A stretch of 64,000 nucleotides of DNA from Melampsora larici-populina 98AG31 (Eukaryota > Basidiomycota > Pucciniomycetes > Pucciniales > Melampsoraceae): NCBI RefSeq assembly GCF_000204055.1, contig NW_006768767.1, positions 2,606,399-2,670,398 on the forward strand. Reading direction: 5' to 3'. Shown piece after piece: positions 1 through 11,900 of the stretch. Positions within the stretch are counted from its first letter, which is position 1. Each line of letters begins with the position of its first letter. The position numbers and the translations under genes were made by a program. A model generated the notes under the pieces. The model was not told where the DNA came from. It saw nothing but the letters and a program-made list of their open reading frames with translations, and searched no databases.

Positions 1-729
1 CTTCTCACTGTTGACACCGAGAAAGCCTGGGGCGAAGGCTGGGAGGAAGAGGCCTTGGGCGCCGCCGGTGAGCTCTGAATGATGACCAAGGGGGGAGGCT
101 GGACTGGCTGATGTGATTTTGGTGGAGTCTGCCATTGGGGTGGCGGATTTGATCGAGGTAGGTGAGCCACTCGATTCCTGATGCCTACGTTGAAATAACC
201 AACCACAACTTTCAGCTGCAATGATAGTTGCTGAAACGAAAAAAATGTACTCTGTACCTAAGGTAGCTTCCGATCCATAAGTACTCCTTGGAGGGCCCAT
301 CTCGCCGCCGCCATCGTTGGGCACATGGTGATGATTGACGTTGCCTGACGAAATACATTCAGTCAGAATTGGAACATTTGATGAAAAGTTCCAGACATAC
401 CATCATAACCTCCGGATTGCAAGCTTGAGCCTGAAGTGCGGTTGTCCCCCGGGTAGTGATATACCCGTTGGCGATCATACTTTGCTTTATAACAAAAAAA
501 AGGGAGCAGGTTAGAGTCATGTTGTTCAACATAGGAAAGATAGAATCACTTACGCTGGTCATATCCAGAATACGTGCTCGGAGTGTGAGTGTCAGCCGGG
601 TAGTGATACGCCTGTTGGTGATCATACCTGGCTAATAACACACCGAACCAATAATGTCAAAACCAACATGTGAAGTGTTTAAAGCGTGTAGAACTTACAA
701 TTGGCATCGGTATCATACTGGTTATTCAT
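1..729 (-). CDS. Partial multi-exon gene, Pro/Tyr/His-rich N-terminus, unknown function
   Basis: I read five exons on the minus strand: 729-699, 631-554, 484-401, 344-258 and 184-<1, all with GT-AG introns of 56-73 bases that keep one open frame; the gene runs off the left edge. The start is the ATG at 729-727, giving MNNQYDTDAN. Exons 2 and 3 encode related segments, each with a YD-x-Q-x-x-YHYP core and ending in GYD. Exon 5 is low complexity and proline rich (PPPQWQTPPKSHQPVQPPP). No domain, signal peptide or membrane segment is visible in the available part. It is probably the disordered N-terminal region of a larger protein, which lies outside the window. Family not recognised. Confidence 0.6.
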
Positions 730-3370
730 ATTGGAGTAGTTCAACAACGAGGGCGAGTGGAAGTGGGATAAGGTGATGATAGGTACGTGGAACAAATGAG
801 AGACTGATGAAGATATACAGAGAGAGCTAGCCAACCGGTGGCGGACTGAAAGATGTAGGAAAAGATAGGAAAAGAAATTAGCAGATTTGAAAGAGCCGTT
901 GTGTGTGTGGATGGATAAGAGATAAATCCAAGAACCGCGAAAACGCCAATATCAGCCTTCATCACATCACTGCTTTTATACATGAGCTGAAGTCAGTGCT
1001 ATAATATACCTTGACTTGACATACCAACGCGGAAACACGGACACGTGAGCCCGGGCTGAGGATACTTGCTGACAATCAAGGACAACATTAAGTTTAATCG
1101 CGATGAAGAAGTGGCCAAATCGAGCTTATTAGAGACCTTAAAGCGTGATTGTTGGTGCGGTGATGTTAAAAGAAGTTGGCTGGAGTGGAGAAGAACACAG
1201 AAAGGGAACTGCGTGATTAATAGAAGGGGTCAAAAGGGATCGCGAAGGCTACCTGAGGTGCAAGGGAGTGATCGTGCTGAGGCGGATGTGATTGATATCG
1301 ATCGAAATCAAGGGTATACAGTGTGATAGGGCAATGAAGACGAGGAACAAACATGAAAACGACATGAAAGGGTCTGACGGTACCTATCAAAATGGGGCTA
1401 TTTGTGGATATATCCAGAGTGGATTCCTATACTCTCCCGGTCAAATTTTGGACGGAGTGTAACCCATACAGGGTGTTTACACGGTCCAGTGGCTCGAATA
1501 TTTTCCCACACAGCGTGTAAAAGTCCTGTATTTTTAGTTTTACACTGCCCGGTGGTGATGCTCTAAAGTAACAGGTCTTCTGGTACTTGTAACTTCACCC
1601 AATCCTGTATTGAAAATGACACTTTTGTCTCCCAGGGTTGGAAAGTACTGTACTGTATTGCCCAGCCCAATACTAATCAGCACCCTTCCAATATCACAAC
1701 ATACCTTTGCTTTACTGAAAACAGTAACATACCTGTGGCAGTGTTACCTCTTGCCTAAACAATGTATCAAAGATTGGGATTTGATGGTACATAATCATTA
1801 TTACACATCTAATGTCCTTCTGAATCTCAAGTTAAAATTTGCCTTTAAGACCCAAATCTTCAAGACAGTTTTCAGTGAAAGAACAGATTGAATTCCTTAA
1901 CAAAAAAAAACAAATAGCACAATTTTTTTTCCATCACTACCCTTCACATGTACTTCCCAGCTGATGTGGTGGGCACAAGCTTGAGAGAAAGTAGATGCCC
2001 AGGCATGCCCCCGTTATGGCTGGGGATGTGAGAGGGCACCAAGAGGTGCAAAAAAATGATCACAAATGGGTCAACTTTCTAATGATGTCTCATCACCCAC
2101 ATCTTCTACATCCCCAGAAATGTCAATCTTCCCGTATCATGAAACCTACAGAGAAATGTATCAGCAACAGTACAACAAAAACCCACCAAATCAAGAATAG
2201 TATCAATGAAGATGTGTTGCCATTGTTGGATTTCAACTGTTTGTTGTTGTGGTAACTTTCAATCCAGACTGCAGGGGCTTCTGTGACTGGACACAATGGT
2301 GTGGGGTGATACAAATAACATATATTGATGCATCTGAGATGATTTGGGGGGTAAGAGATCTGAAAAGAGCTGAAGACCTTGTAGATCACCTGCTTGGTTC
2401 ATGGGCGTGCTCACGCCCATTGAAAGAATGAAATGCACGCTGGTGCGCGCACCAGGGCGCCAAAACTGCGCCGCGCTCACCAATTGATTCCCAGGGCATT
2501 GATTTGAATCAATCAATTCATTATATATTGACAGGATGGAAGGAGGAGAAAGATTAAATGAATGATTGAAGAGTGAATGAGTTGATTGAGTTGATTGTAG
2601 AGTGATACGGAGAGAGACTTACCCAATACAGAGACGGACTTAGCGAATGGCATGAAGGGCTCGGCAGAGAAGAGAGTTAAGATTGAGAAGAGAAGCCGGT
2701 TTTGAAATCGATTAACCGAAAGTTGAAACTAGAAAAAATGAAATCAAGATCTGGATGAAGAAGAACCCAAAATTGAATTTAACACACAGACTGAAACCAC
2801 ATCACTTCATATCAAATCAAAATCAAAACCAAACAAACTAACCAACAGGCAAGCGAGAAATCAAGGAAATCAAGAAAGACCAAGAAAATCAAAGGTAAGT
2901 ACAAAAAGAAATCAAACTTCAAATCATCAAACATATCAAAACCGATTACAATAACTGATGATTACGTCGATATCATTGCGTTTGAAGAAATTTAGACTAA
3001 AGAGAAACTCAACAGGTCAGGAAAGGAATTTAGCGTATGAACTACTACTATTACTACTAATACTACTGAGTACTGAGTACTACTACTGAGTGCTACTACT
3101 ACTGATTACGGATGAGTAGTCAAACAAGACACTACTAGTCAATCTGATTCACTTCTCATCAAATGAACAGTTCATCATCATCATCAAAAATCAAAAACTC
3201 ATTAAATTAATCAAAACAAGTCAAGTCAAGAAGAAAAAGAAGAAACTCACTACCTCACCTCACTCAATCTGAAATCATTCAAGATTTACGTACTAGTCAA
3301 ACTAACCATCCCTGCTTTGATTATTTCTAAAACTCAAATAAGAAGATCAGATTCAATCCATCTTTAACTA
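730..3370. other. Intergenic region, no gene supported
   Basis: This stretch separates the divergent gene fragment at the left edge from the RhoGEF gene. Short open frames occur at 1066-1326, 1610-1891 and 1995-2431, but none has recognisable protein content or a plausible exon structure. Two perfect short palindromes lie at 2401-2455. A TACTAC-rich microsatellite sits at about 3036-3110, and the A-rich sequence before 3371 is probably the 5' leader and promoter of the RhoGEF gene. Confidence 0.6.
2401..2455. repeat. Two GC-rich palindromes
   Basis: Positions 2401-2420 form a hairpin with 9-base arms (ATGGGCGTG and its complement) around CT. Positions 2440-2455 are a perfect 16-base palindrome, CTGGTGCGCGCACCAG. 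The surrounding sequence is A/T-rich, so the two stand out. They could be a protein-binding site or the relic end of a transposon; function unknown. Confidence 0.45.
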
Positions 3371-6300
3371 ATGAGCCATTCAAATTCAAATCAAACTAAA
3401 CATCGATTACGATTATTCCCATCTTCTCTAATCAAACAACATTCATCTTCTTCATCTTCTTCTTCTTCACCTACACCTTCAAATCAACTACCACCTCCAC
3501 CTACTTCTTCTAATTCAATCTCATCTTCTTCATCTGGTTCATCTTCATCTTATCAGCAACAACAACAGCAAGAACAGCAAGAACAACATGAACAGCCGAT
3601 CAATCCACCACAAGATCAATCCCAAACACCACTCTCTTTTGCCATTCCAGAAGCAACTAGATCTGCGCCTGACCTCTCTTCTCCTCTATTCCTTGATTCA
3701 GAACGTCCAGAATGGCTTTGGATCAATTCAAATATCAGTTTAATCTCATCATCATCATCAAATAATAATCTTAATCCTAATAATGACTCCAAAACTGGTT
3801 TTGAATATCCTCTTAATCAACTCCATAAAACTTCATCAAGACGATTAAATCATGAAAGAAGTCAATCTCATGGTAATATCCTCAATCCTCAGGCTCAATC
3901 TACTAGATATGAACGTCGATTTCAAGCTTTACTTGAGATTTGTGATACAGAAGCGGGTTATCTGAGAGATCTTCGAATCCTTGTACATGGTTATCTTTCT
4001 ATTCTTGAACGTGCACCTTTTATTAATTCAGATCATAAAATCATCGTTAGAAGAAATGTAGATCAAGTCTTGGAATTGGCTGAAAGGTTTTCTCGTAGGA
4101 TCTCTTTGGCTATGGGATCGAAATTAGATCTTTGGAGAACACCTGGCTCTTCAAGAGATGAATTGGAGGTTGATAAACTCATTGAACGTCTTTCAAAAGC
4201 ATTTATTAGTGAAGTTAGTCTTTTTCAAATTTCTTCTTGTTTACCATTTTTCAATCGGATGTTTTGTTGACCATTCTTTGATTTGATTTCGTCTTGACCA
4301 GTCTCCAATCTTTACAGTTTATGAAGACTTTTGTGCACGTCATCCTGAAGCAGCTGATATCATTAGGCAATTCGAAAGTAGTCCTGAATGGATATCATTT
4401 GTACAACAGTGTCGAAGTCAAGATAGCTTATCAACTTCCTCAGTTCCTTCTTCCTCACTCGCTTTTGCCACTCAGGCTCCACTTCAAACCAGTCTTGCTT
4501 CACTGGGTATGGTTCCATCTGTGCCTAACCATTCTAGATTGAGATTACAAGACTTTGCTATCAAACCTATCCAGCGTATCATGCGATACCCACTCCTTCT
4601 GACCAGCTTGCTACAATATATGGATGGTGATGCTAATTCAAGTGAAATGCGAGCAAGGGATAAGGTTTATCAAGCTTTAGGAGCCATGAAGGAAGTCGCA
4701 ACAGGGGTTGATGACGCTAAATCAGCTAGAGAAATTGAACTCAAAACTGAACTGATAGCTAGTCGAATGGAGTTACATTTCGTAGGTTGATCTTCTTTAC
4801 CAGTTTACCATCAATTTTTATCAATCTGACTGAGCACTATTTTGCCTGTTAGTCCTATCGTGCTGCGTTTGTGTCACTCCTTGGTCAAATTCAACTTGTT
4901 GGATCGCTCCATGTACTCTATCACGGGCCTGCACTTGACCCTAATGAGGCATTCAAGATCAAGTATCATGGTATCTTTTTATATCAAACTCATCTCGTCA
5001 TTGTCAAGGTCAAGCGGGCTAGCGTCTACGAACCTCGTCATTGGTTTCCGATCCGTTATTTTGAGCTCGTCGATATACCCGAATCTACTGGTCGGTTGTT
5101 TACCTTTTCTTTTCCAGCTTTCAACCGTCGAACCATGAACTTGGCTTAACTGATATGCTTGGTTTGATATCATACATCTTTTTGTTAACTCCAGGTATCA
5201 TGCCTCATTCCTTCAGTTTAAAGTATCGTCAACATTCATTTGAATTTGGAGCTATGTGGGAACCTGAAAAGAAATTTTGGATGGCCAAGCTCAAAGCTAT
5301 CAAGGACGAGGTCGAGAACTTGAGGTCGATTCATCTTCGATCGGATTTACCTCTTAATGATGACTCAATCGTCTCGAGTATCAATCTTGATGAATGTGGT
5401 CCTTCCTCTCCCACTTCTTCTACCCCCAACTCTGAATCCAAACCTTCATCTTCCGCCAGTGGTTCGTGCTCACCCATCCTTAATCAGGGAATCCTACCAG
5501 AAGAACCTCTTTCGTACCTTTCAAAGGAAGACGCCATGGATGACCCACCTTCTACACCTCACTCGGTTTCTCAACCGATGCCATCTCAAGTTCCATCACA
5601 TTCTCAACAATCTCGAGTCTCTCAGCGGCTCTCTCGAAATGTCAATACGTTATTGGGACGAACCCCCGAGGTTGTTCAGGCCGCCATAGATCTTAAACTT
5701 ACAGAAGTCTTTTCTGATGTTTTGCTCGCTGCCCGACTTCAGGGTCAGCGTGAACAAGAGATGTCTGATACGAGCGCTCGTCAGCGTACTTTATCAGGAC
5801 CTGGCTCGAGCAAGCGACACTCGCAATATCATGGTTCTGCTCAAACTTTTAGCTCCCGTGCTTCTGAACGCAAAATGAAAAGGATGAGTTACATGGAACC
5901 ATCTAGTCGTATCCTCTTTGAAACCAAAGTTTCGGAATCATCTTCTAAATCCACTTTACCGCCTTTACCTGTCACACTCGCTTCTCCTGTCTCAATCCGT
6001 TCTACATCCAGCAGTCTGCGTAGAGCAAAGACTGGTCCAGCACCTGAACGACCTGCATCTATCGATCTCTGGAGGTTGAATCGAGCTAGTACGACCAACT
6101 CCACTCGATCTAGGCCACCTTCTACAATTCTTTCCACCGGTACTATCACCCTCGCCAACATATCTCCACCCTTGAACCTAAGCTGCGATTCTTTTTTAGC
6201 TGAACCTGAACGGGACCCTACATGCGAGATTGACTTGAATCGGCCCTCTACAAGTCGATCGGAATCGTGTGATGGAGGTAGTTCTTCGGGGACATCATCT

Positions 6301-7395
6301 TCTAAGGATATGCAAGCCGCAGACACTACGATTGTACCCAACTCACGACACTCATTCAAAGACTCCTTGTTCTCATCACCTGAACCGACGAGCGAAAACT
6401 CAAGTGCCACCACGATTCAAGAGTCATCAGAGGACAGGTGGCATCCTGGAAGAAAGACAACATTGAAGAGTGAGACTAGTGTGACTAGTCTTAGAGGTAA
6501 ACCTCTACGACCCACATTACAGACCATTGCAGGATCAACTAACGATGCATCAAGTCGCATGATAGATGAAACCGAGGCCACTTTGATGAGAAAGGACCCG
6601 GAGATTGATCCTGATATCGTGGATCTTACCCTATCACCTAATTCGATTGGTTTTGATCCCACACCACCTGTAGCCTCATTGCAAAGTGTTGATAATTCTA
6701 TGACCGGCGGCCGAAAGATGACCAAGTCAGCTACTCATTCTACCTCTATCGGATCATCTTGGTTACCTGGCTTCAAACTCTCACGTAAACTCTCAAGAGC
6801 ATCGGTGAATCAGGAATCAGTAGAAGAAGATACCTCTGTGGAGGGGGGTACTAGTAATCTGGGTCACAGTCAAGATCCAGTAGCACCACGATCCAGACGA
6901 ATTCTTTCTACCATCTCTGTGAACTCATCTACATCTACATCTTCAAGTCAACATAATGCAAGAAGAAGTGGATCAGGATGGGTACCTAGTTTTATTAGAT
7001 CTAAGAGTAGTACGACGACGACGACGATCAGTCGAGGTGGAAGTCATGAAAGTCGAATCTCATCAAGTGGTAATAGTCGATCAGCTTTGATAAGTCTTTG
7101 GAATTCATCTGGATCGAATCCTGAAGGTACTATCAATCTTGATGATCATCAAGTTAGCCTTCAAGCTCCTATATCTGAACCTGTTACATCACATCATCGA
7201 AACCGTAGTAGTACTAGTAGTAGTGGGTTGAGTGGAAATAGTAGTAAATTCAGTTTTAAGAAACCTTCGTCTATGATCGGAGGTAGTGGTAGTGGTAGTA
7301 CTAGTAGTGGGATTAGATCATTTTTAAGAATGACACCTTTAGCAAATCAATCGAATGCAAATAGTAATGATCATCGTGGACTTGGTTCATCTTGA
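3371..7395 (+). CDS. Rho guanine-nucleotide exchange factor (DH-PH)
   Basis: The product should activate a Rho/Rac/Cdc42-type GTPase by GDP release, acting at the plasma membrane or cortex in polarity and cell-wall control. I read four exons: 3371-4213, 4302-4781, 4853-5090 and 5195-7395, with GT-AG introns, giving 1253 residues. Residues 1-170 are disordered with Ser and Gln runs. The DH domain starts near residue 177 (RRFQALLEICDTEAGYLRDL) and contains the conserved helix DFAIKPIQRIMRYPLLL near residue 365. A PH domain follows at about 445-560, with the strand YHGIFLYQTHLVIVKVK and the C-terminal helix EKKFWMAKLKAI. The remaining 690 residues are Ser/Thr-rich and probably a phosphorylated tail. 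The splice sites are inferred, but both DH and PH stay continuous across them. The specific GTPase cannot be told. Confidence 0.88.
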
Positions 7396-7440
7396 TGAGT
7401 TCAAATGAATTGTTTTTATGGACTCTTGTTATACGTCTTT

Positions 7441-7680
7441 TACACACACACTCTCTCTCTCTCTTTCTCTCTGTCTCTCTCTGTCTCTCTCTCTCTGTTG
7501 CTCTCATCTTTTTTTCACTCTTCTTATCAATCAACTTTATCTTTTCTCTTTATCTATCACAGAAGAAATCTTTTATGTAGTTAAATCAAATATCTTATTG
7601 CTTATTCTCTCTCTCTGTCTGTGTGTTTGTGTTTGAGTGTTTGAGTGTTTGAGTGTTTGAGTGTTTGAGTGTTTTGTGTT
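7441..7680. repeat. CT microsatellite and GTGTTTGAGT tandem repeat
   Basis: Just downstream of the RhoGEF stop there is a CT-rich run at about 7441-7500, then about six copies of a GTGTTTGAGT-like 10-base unit at 7627-7680. This lies in the probable 3' untranslated or terminator region. Open frames across the CT run are low-complexity artefacts. Confidence 0.75.
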
Positions 7681-8991
7681 TGAATGTTTGAATGTTATGT
7701 TGTGTTATGTGTGTTATTTATAGGTATCTTTATTTGATTTTGATTTTTTTTCTTTGAACAAGTAGACTTTTAGATTAGATGGGTATTAATTTTTTTTTCT
7801 TTCTTTTTTCTGGTGGACATTTTTATTTTAAAATCTTTTTAAATTTTCTCTTTACATAACTGAAGATTATGGTTTTTTTTTGATTTTGGTGTGAAAAAAA
7901 AATCATTAAAGCTTTTTTTTATATAATACATAGTTTTTTATGGGTTTTCTTTATAAGTCAAATCTGTGTTTTTTGGTTTCGGTTTGGATTTTTTTTTGTG
8001 TTAATTCTTGAAAGTTTCAAGTTTGGTTTTTTTTTTGTGTTTTGGTGTGTGTGTTTTGAAAGTGAGAATGGTTTGTGATTTGGAGGATATTGGTTTGGAA
8101 TCTTAAGAAATTTTTATGATTTTGTTTAGTCTGATGATCATGACCCCTCCGAGTCTTGTTGATTGAAGACTCCATTGGCACACACATAAGAAACATTTGA
8201 GATATGGATGACTAGTTGATGTGTTTAAATACTTATAGTCTAGAGTTAAGTTAGTAAGAGGTGCTTTAAGGTTGCAAAGCAAAAGCAATACATAGTCTGG
8301 AATTGAATTTGTGAGTTTGTTATAAAGGGGTGACAGTTAGGTAAAAACCAATAAAGTGGGATTTGATTTGGTGTTGCCCAGAATTTGATGGGTTTTGGGC
8401 AAACCAAGTTTGCTCTTAACTTGTATGATATGATATGATATGATTGTACATGATAATATCAACACCACCGTCGCTACGCTATATCTCACTTTTTCACGAG
8501 CGTAGTGATTCGGCGCTATGAAAAGAGCACTACATAATTGCTACGCTATTCTGGGTGAGGCGCTATGGGTTTTTAGAGCGGTGCGCTTTTGGAAACCGCT
8601 CCGCACCGCTATGTCCTTTTTTCTCGCGAGGAAACGGTTCAATGCGTGATCAGGCAGCGTTTTTGAGTCATAAGGCTTGATTCGATTACGTGTGTGTTAA
8701 GTTGGGCATGGTGGAGTGGGGATTGACAAAGAAAAGTATCAAAAAAAAGGAAAACAATTTTTTTTTGGGTATGATTGTTTTTTTGAAAAAAACAAATATC
8801 AAAACAACTTTTTTTGGGGGGTTTAATCATTCTTTTTGAGGACAGGAACGGGAGAGAACACTTTTTTTTGGGGGATTTGATATTAATTTTGAAGACTGCA
8901 GACAAGGAGATTGGAATCTTTTTGGGTAATTTTTATCCAAGATAGGGAAGAAAGATAAGGAAAAGATGGAAAGGTATTTAGAGGAAATATA
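7681..8991. other. T-rich intergenic region with GC-rich repeat island
   Basis: The first 750 bases are T-rich with no coding content. A compositionally distinct island at about 8462-8640 contains repeated GCTACGCTAT and GCGCTATG-like words and an inverted repeat built on AGCGGTGCG. It lies just beyond the 3' end of the hAT transposase at 8992, so it may be the subterminal repeat region of that hAT element; hAT ends often carry clustered short motifs. The exact element end and an 8-base target duplication were not found. Confidence 0.4.
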
Positions 8992-11900
8992 TTACTTTCT
9001 AGACTTGGTGCTAGAAGTTTCATAAGCTTGTAAATAAGCTGAAGCTTCAGCAAATGTGTCCGAAAGAGAAATCTTGGCCTTTAACCATTCACGTACACCA
9101 ACAAGCCTTGAAATAGCCCTCACCTTCAAAGAAGCCCAACCAGGTACTGCAATATTGGCAGCCAAAGAGAAAGTCCTCTTGCAAGGACAAGAGGTACCAG
9201 ATACCCCAAGATAATCTTGAGCAATAGACACAAGGACGGGAAATGCTTTTCGTGCTCCTATAAGTAGTAACAAATCCAATCAGAGAGAAGATTCAGAAGA
9301 TGCTTAGAAGGGCTGGATGAACATACCTTCCACCACTCTAGCTCCAACTGATTAGCAAGCATAAGATGAGCCCCCTCAATATAGTCAATATGCTCCTCCT
9401 GACGTTTATCGGCGGGTGACTGAGCTGTGACTTGGGTAGTAAAAACATTGAATTGTGAACAGTTTGCAGAGGGAGACATTGAAAGGGGAGGACTTTGAGA
9501 TGCCTCATCTGAAGTTGAATCAATAGGCTCTTCAGGCCAGTTGGCAAGAGCTTGATCAAAGACCTTTTGGAATAGTTTTTTGGCTCAAACAGCCTCTACA
9601 GGGTATTTGTTGTCAAAGAATCGGATGCAAAACCATGGATTGAGGATTGTCAAGATCACTAGCACGTCAGAAGTAACTGCTTCTTCTTGATAACCTTCCA
9701 GTTTGGTCCGCATCAAGACAAGCATTTCCTTCAAGTCCAAGTCTTTGCAGGCTTCAACCAGATGATCAAGTTTGAGTACCATTTGCAAGTATTCAGCAAG
9801 TAAGATACAACCTGTGGGTACGTTGCCCTCCATTCGCTTGGTGGCATACAAAAATATCTGCAATGAAAGAGATGGTGTCAGCAAGAATTCAAAGCTATGA
9901 GCAGGTTCAACAAGGGACAAACCTGAAGTATTTTCACCAGGGTCTCAATTGAGTCCCATTTGTCAGCACTTATATGTAAGCCTTGGTAATAGCAAGTTTT
10001 TGGATCACTGAGTAGAATAGCATTGACAACCTACAGATAAAGAGGCTGTAAGAGAAGGATAAATGATGATGAGATGATTAAGAGAAGGGGAAGAAGGGAT
10101 AAAAGAAATATAACCCACATCTTGTGCATCACTTAACCTTTTGAGGTAGTCTGCGTGCACATTCCATTGCACTCCCCAGCCAGAGATGGGTGAGCAACCC
10201 TTGTATTCCATTTGATTAGCCTTGGCTCAAAATTCTCGACGTCTTGCTGAACTTCGGGTACACAAGCTGTTGAACTTCTTGGCCTATAAGAAAAGATGTT
10301 AGCCAAGAAAAATGAGGTAGGAGTGGTTGAGAAGTTGATTATACTTACTTTACAAACAGCCTGAGCTACGCCAGAGACATTTCCACCTCCACCATCTTCA
10401 GAATCCGAATCAAAATATTCATCATCAACTGCTTCTTGATCTTGATCAGTATTGTCTTGGTCCTCATCTTCAGATGAGTCGAATTGGAGGTTGTTGTTGC
10501 CTTCATTCAATGTCATGATTGGAGTAGGTAATGTAATTCCCGGCAAAGTGGTAGGCTTGATGTGACCAGCGCGTAGACCGAGAGACTTGAGGCCTGCTTT
10601 GACAACCAGGCCAATCTTGTGGGTGTAAGACTTTATTTGATTAGCGGAGGCATCCCAATCGACCGAGTGTTCAGCATCCAGAAACATGCTTGATAACTCT
10701 TGGGCCATGGTCGCATTTGAGCTGGCTGAGTCGGTCACCTGAGCTAACATGTAATAGATCAAATAAAAAGGTTAGCTTACATGAAGAAAAACAAAAGAAA
10801 AAGGAAAGGGAGTTGAAATCAAAGAAAAAAACTTATCTGTTTGTGGAGACCGTTGGTGATTAAGAATTGGCCGACTGACTGTGCAAGGAGTTGTCCAGCG
10901 TGGTGCCAGGTGACTAGCTTAAGGGTGAGGTGGAGCGTCTGGAAAGTCCAATCTTTGTCGACATAGGTAGCAGAAACCCCTATAAAAGCTTTCCGACGAC
11001 CCTTGGTGGTCCATACATCACAGATGAGGCAAAAATTGCCCTTATCAGACTACAAAATAAATTCAGAAAAGATGAAATTAGATATTCATCAGTTTTCAGG
11101 TCAAGAAGGTGATTGATGATATGATTGAAAGACTTACCTGAAGTTTACTGATAACTGTTTGTGAAAGATCTTGATAGATTGCTTTGGCTTTCTCAGAAGC
11201 CCAGGTGGTCCCTCATATGCACAGGGGGAAAAATAGAAGCTCACATAGATGTGAGCAGAGAAAGTTTGGAGGTTTCTCCAAGATTGTTTCCAGTTTGTTT
11301 CCAATTTTCTTCCAATTTTCCTCCAGTTTTCTTTCAGCTCATCATCTGATAAAATGGTCAGCATGGCCTGAGCAGATGAGTCAGGCCTTCCTCAGGCTTT
11401 ATCCCTCAGCCAAGAAGCCTGAGGGAGGGCTGGCTCATCTGCTCAGGTCATGTTGGGCCCACCAATGCTCAGCCTGCACAGTCGCGGCGAGAGACCCTAC
11501 CAAATGTGAAAAACACAATGGGAACCATCCCTTTGGATAATTCTGATCCCAGGAATGCCACTGAGGATTAGGTGAGCAGCCCCTCAGCCAATACTCAGTG
11601 ACATCCTTTGGATACTTCTGATCCCAGGAATGCCACTGAGGACTAGGTGAGCAGCGGTGCTGAACTGAGCAGCCCCTCAGCTAACACTCAGTGACATCCT
11701 TTGGATACTTCTGATCCCAGGAATGCCACTGAGGACTAGGTGATCAGCTGTGCTGAAATGATCAGCCCCTCAGCTAATACTCATTGACATCCTTTGGATA
11801 CTTCCGATCCTGATCCCAGGAATTCCACTGAGGACTAGCTGAGCGGCCCCTCAGCCAATACTCAGTGACATCCTTTGAGATCCTTTGGATCCTCCTGATC

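Noticed and set aside
1066..1326. 86-codon open frame, plus strand
   Set aside because: No domain, biased composition or splice context; lies in an intergenic region with many chance frames.
1430..1575. Possible MITE (GTGTAA/TTACAC words and a GAGCATCACC-like end)
   Set aside because: Only one end looks like a MITE terminus; no matching partner or target duplication was found.
5889..6413. 174-codon open frame antisense to the RhoGEF tail
   Set aside because: It is the mirror of a Ser/Thr-rich coding region; no independent signal.
7392..7636. Ser/Leu-repeat open frames over the CT run
   Set aside because: Pure microsatellite translation.
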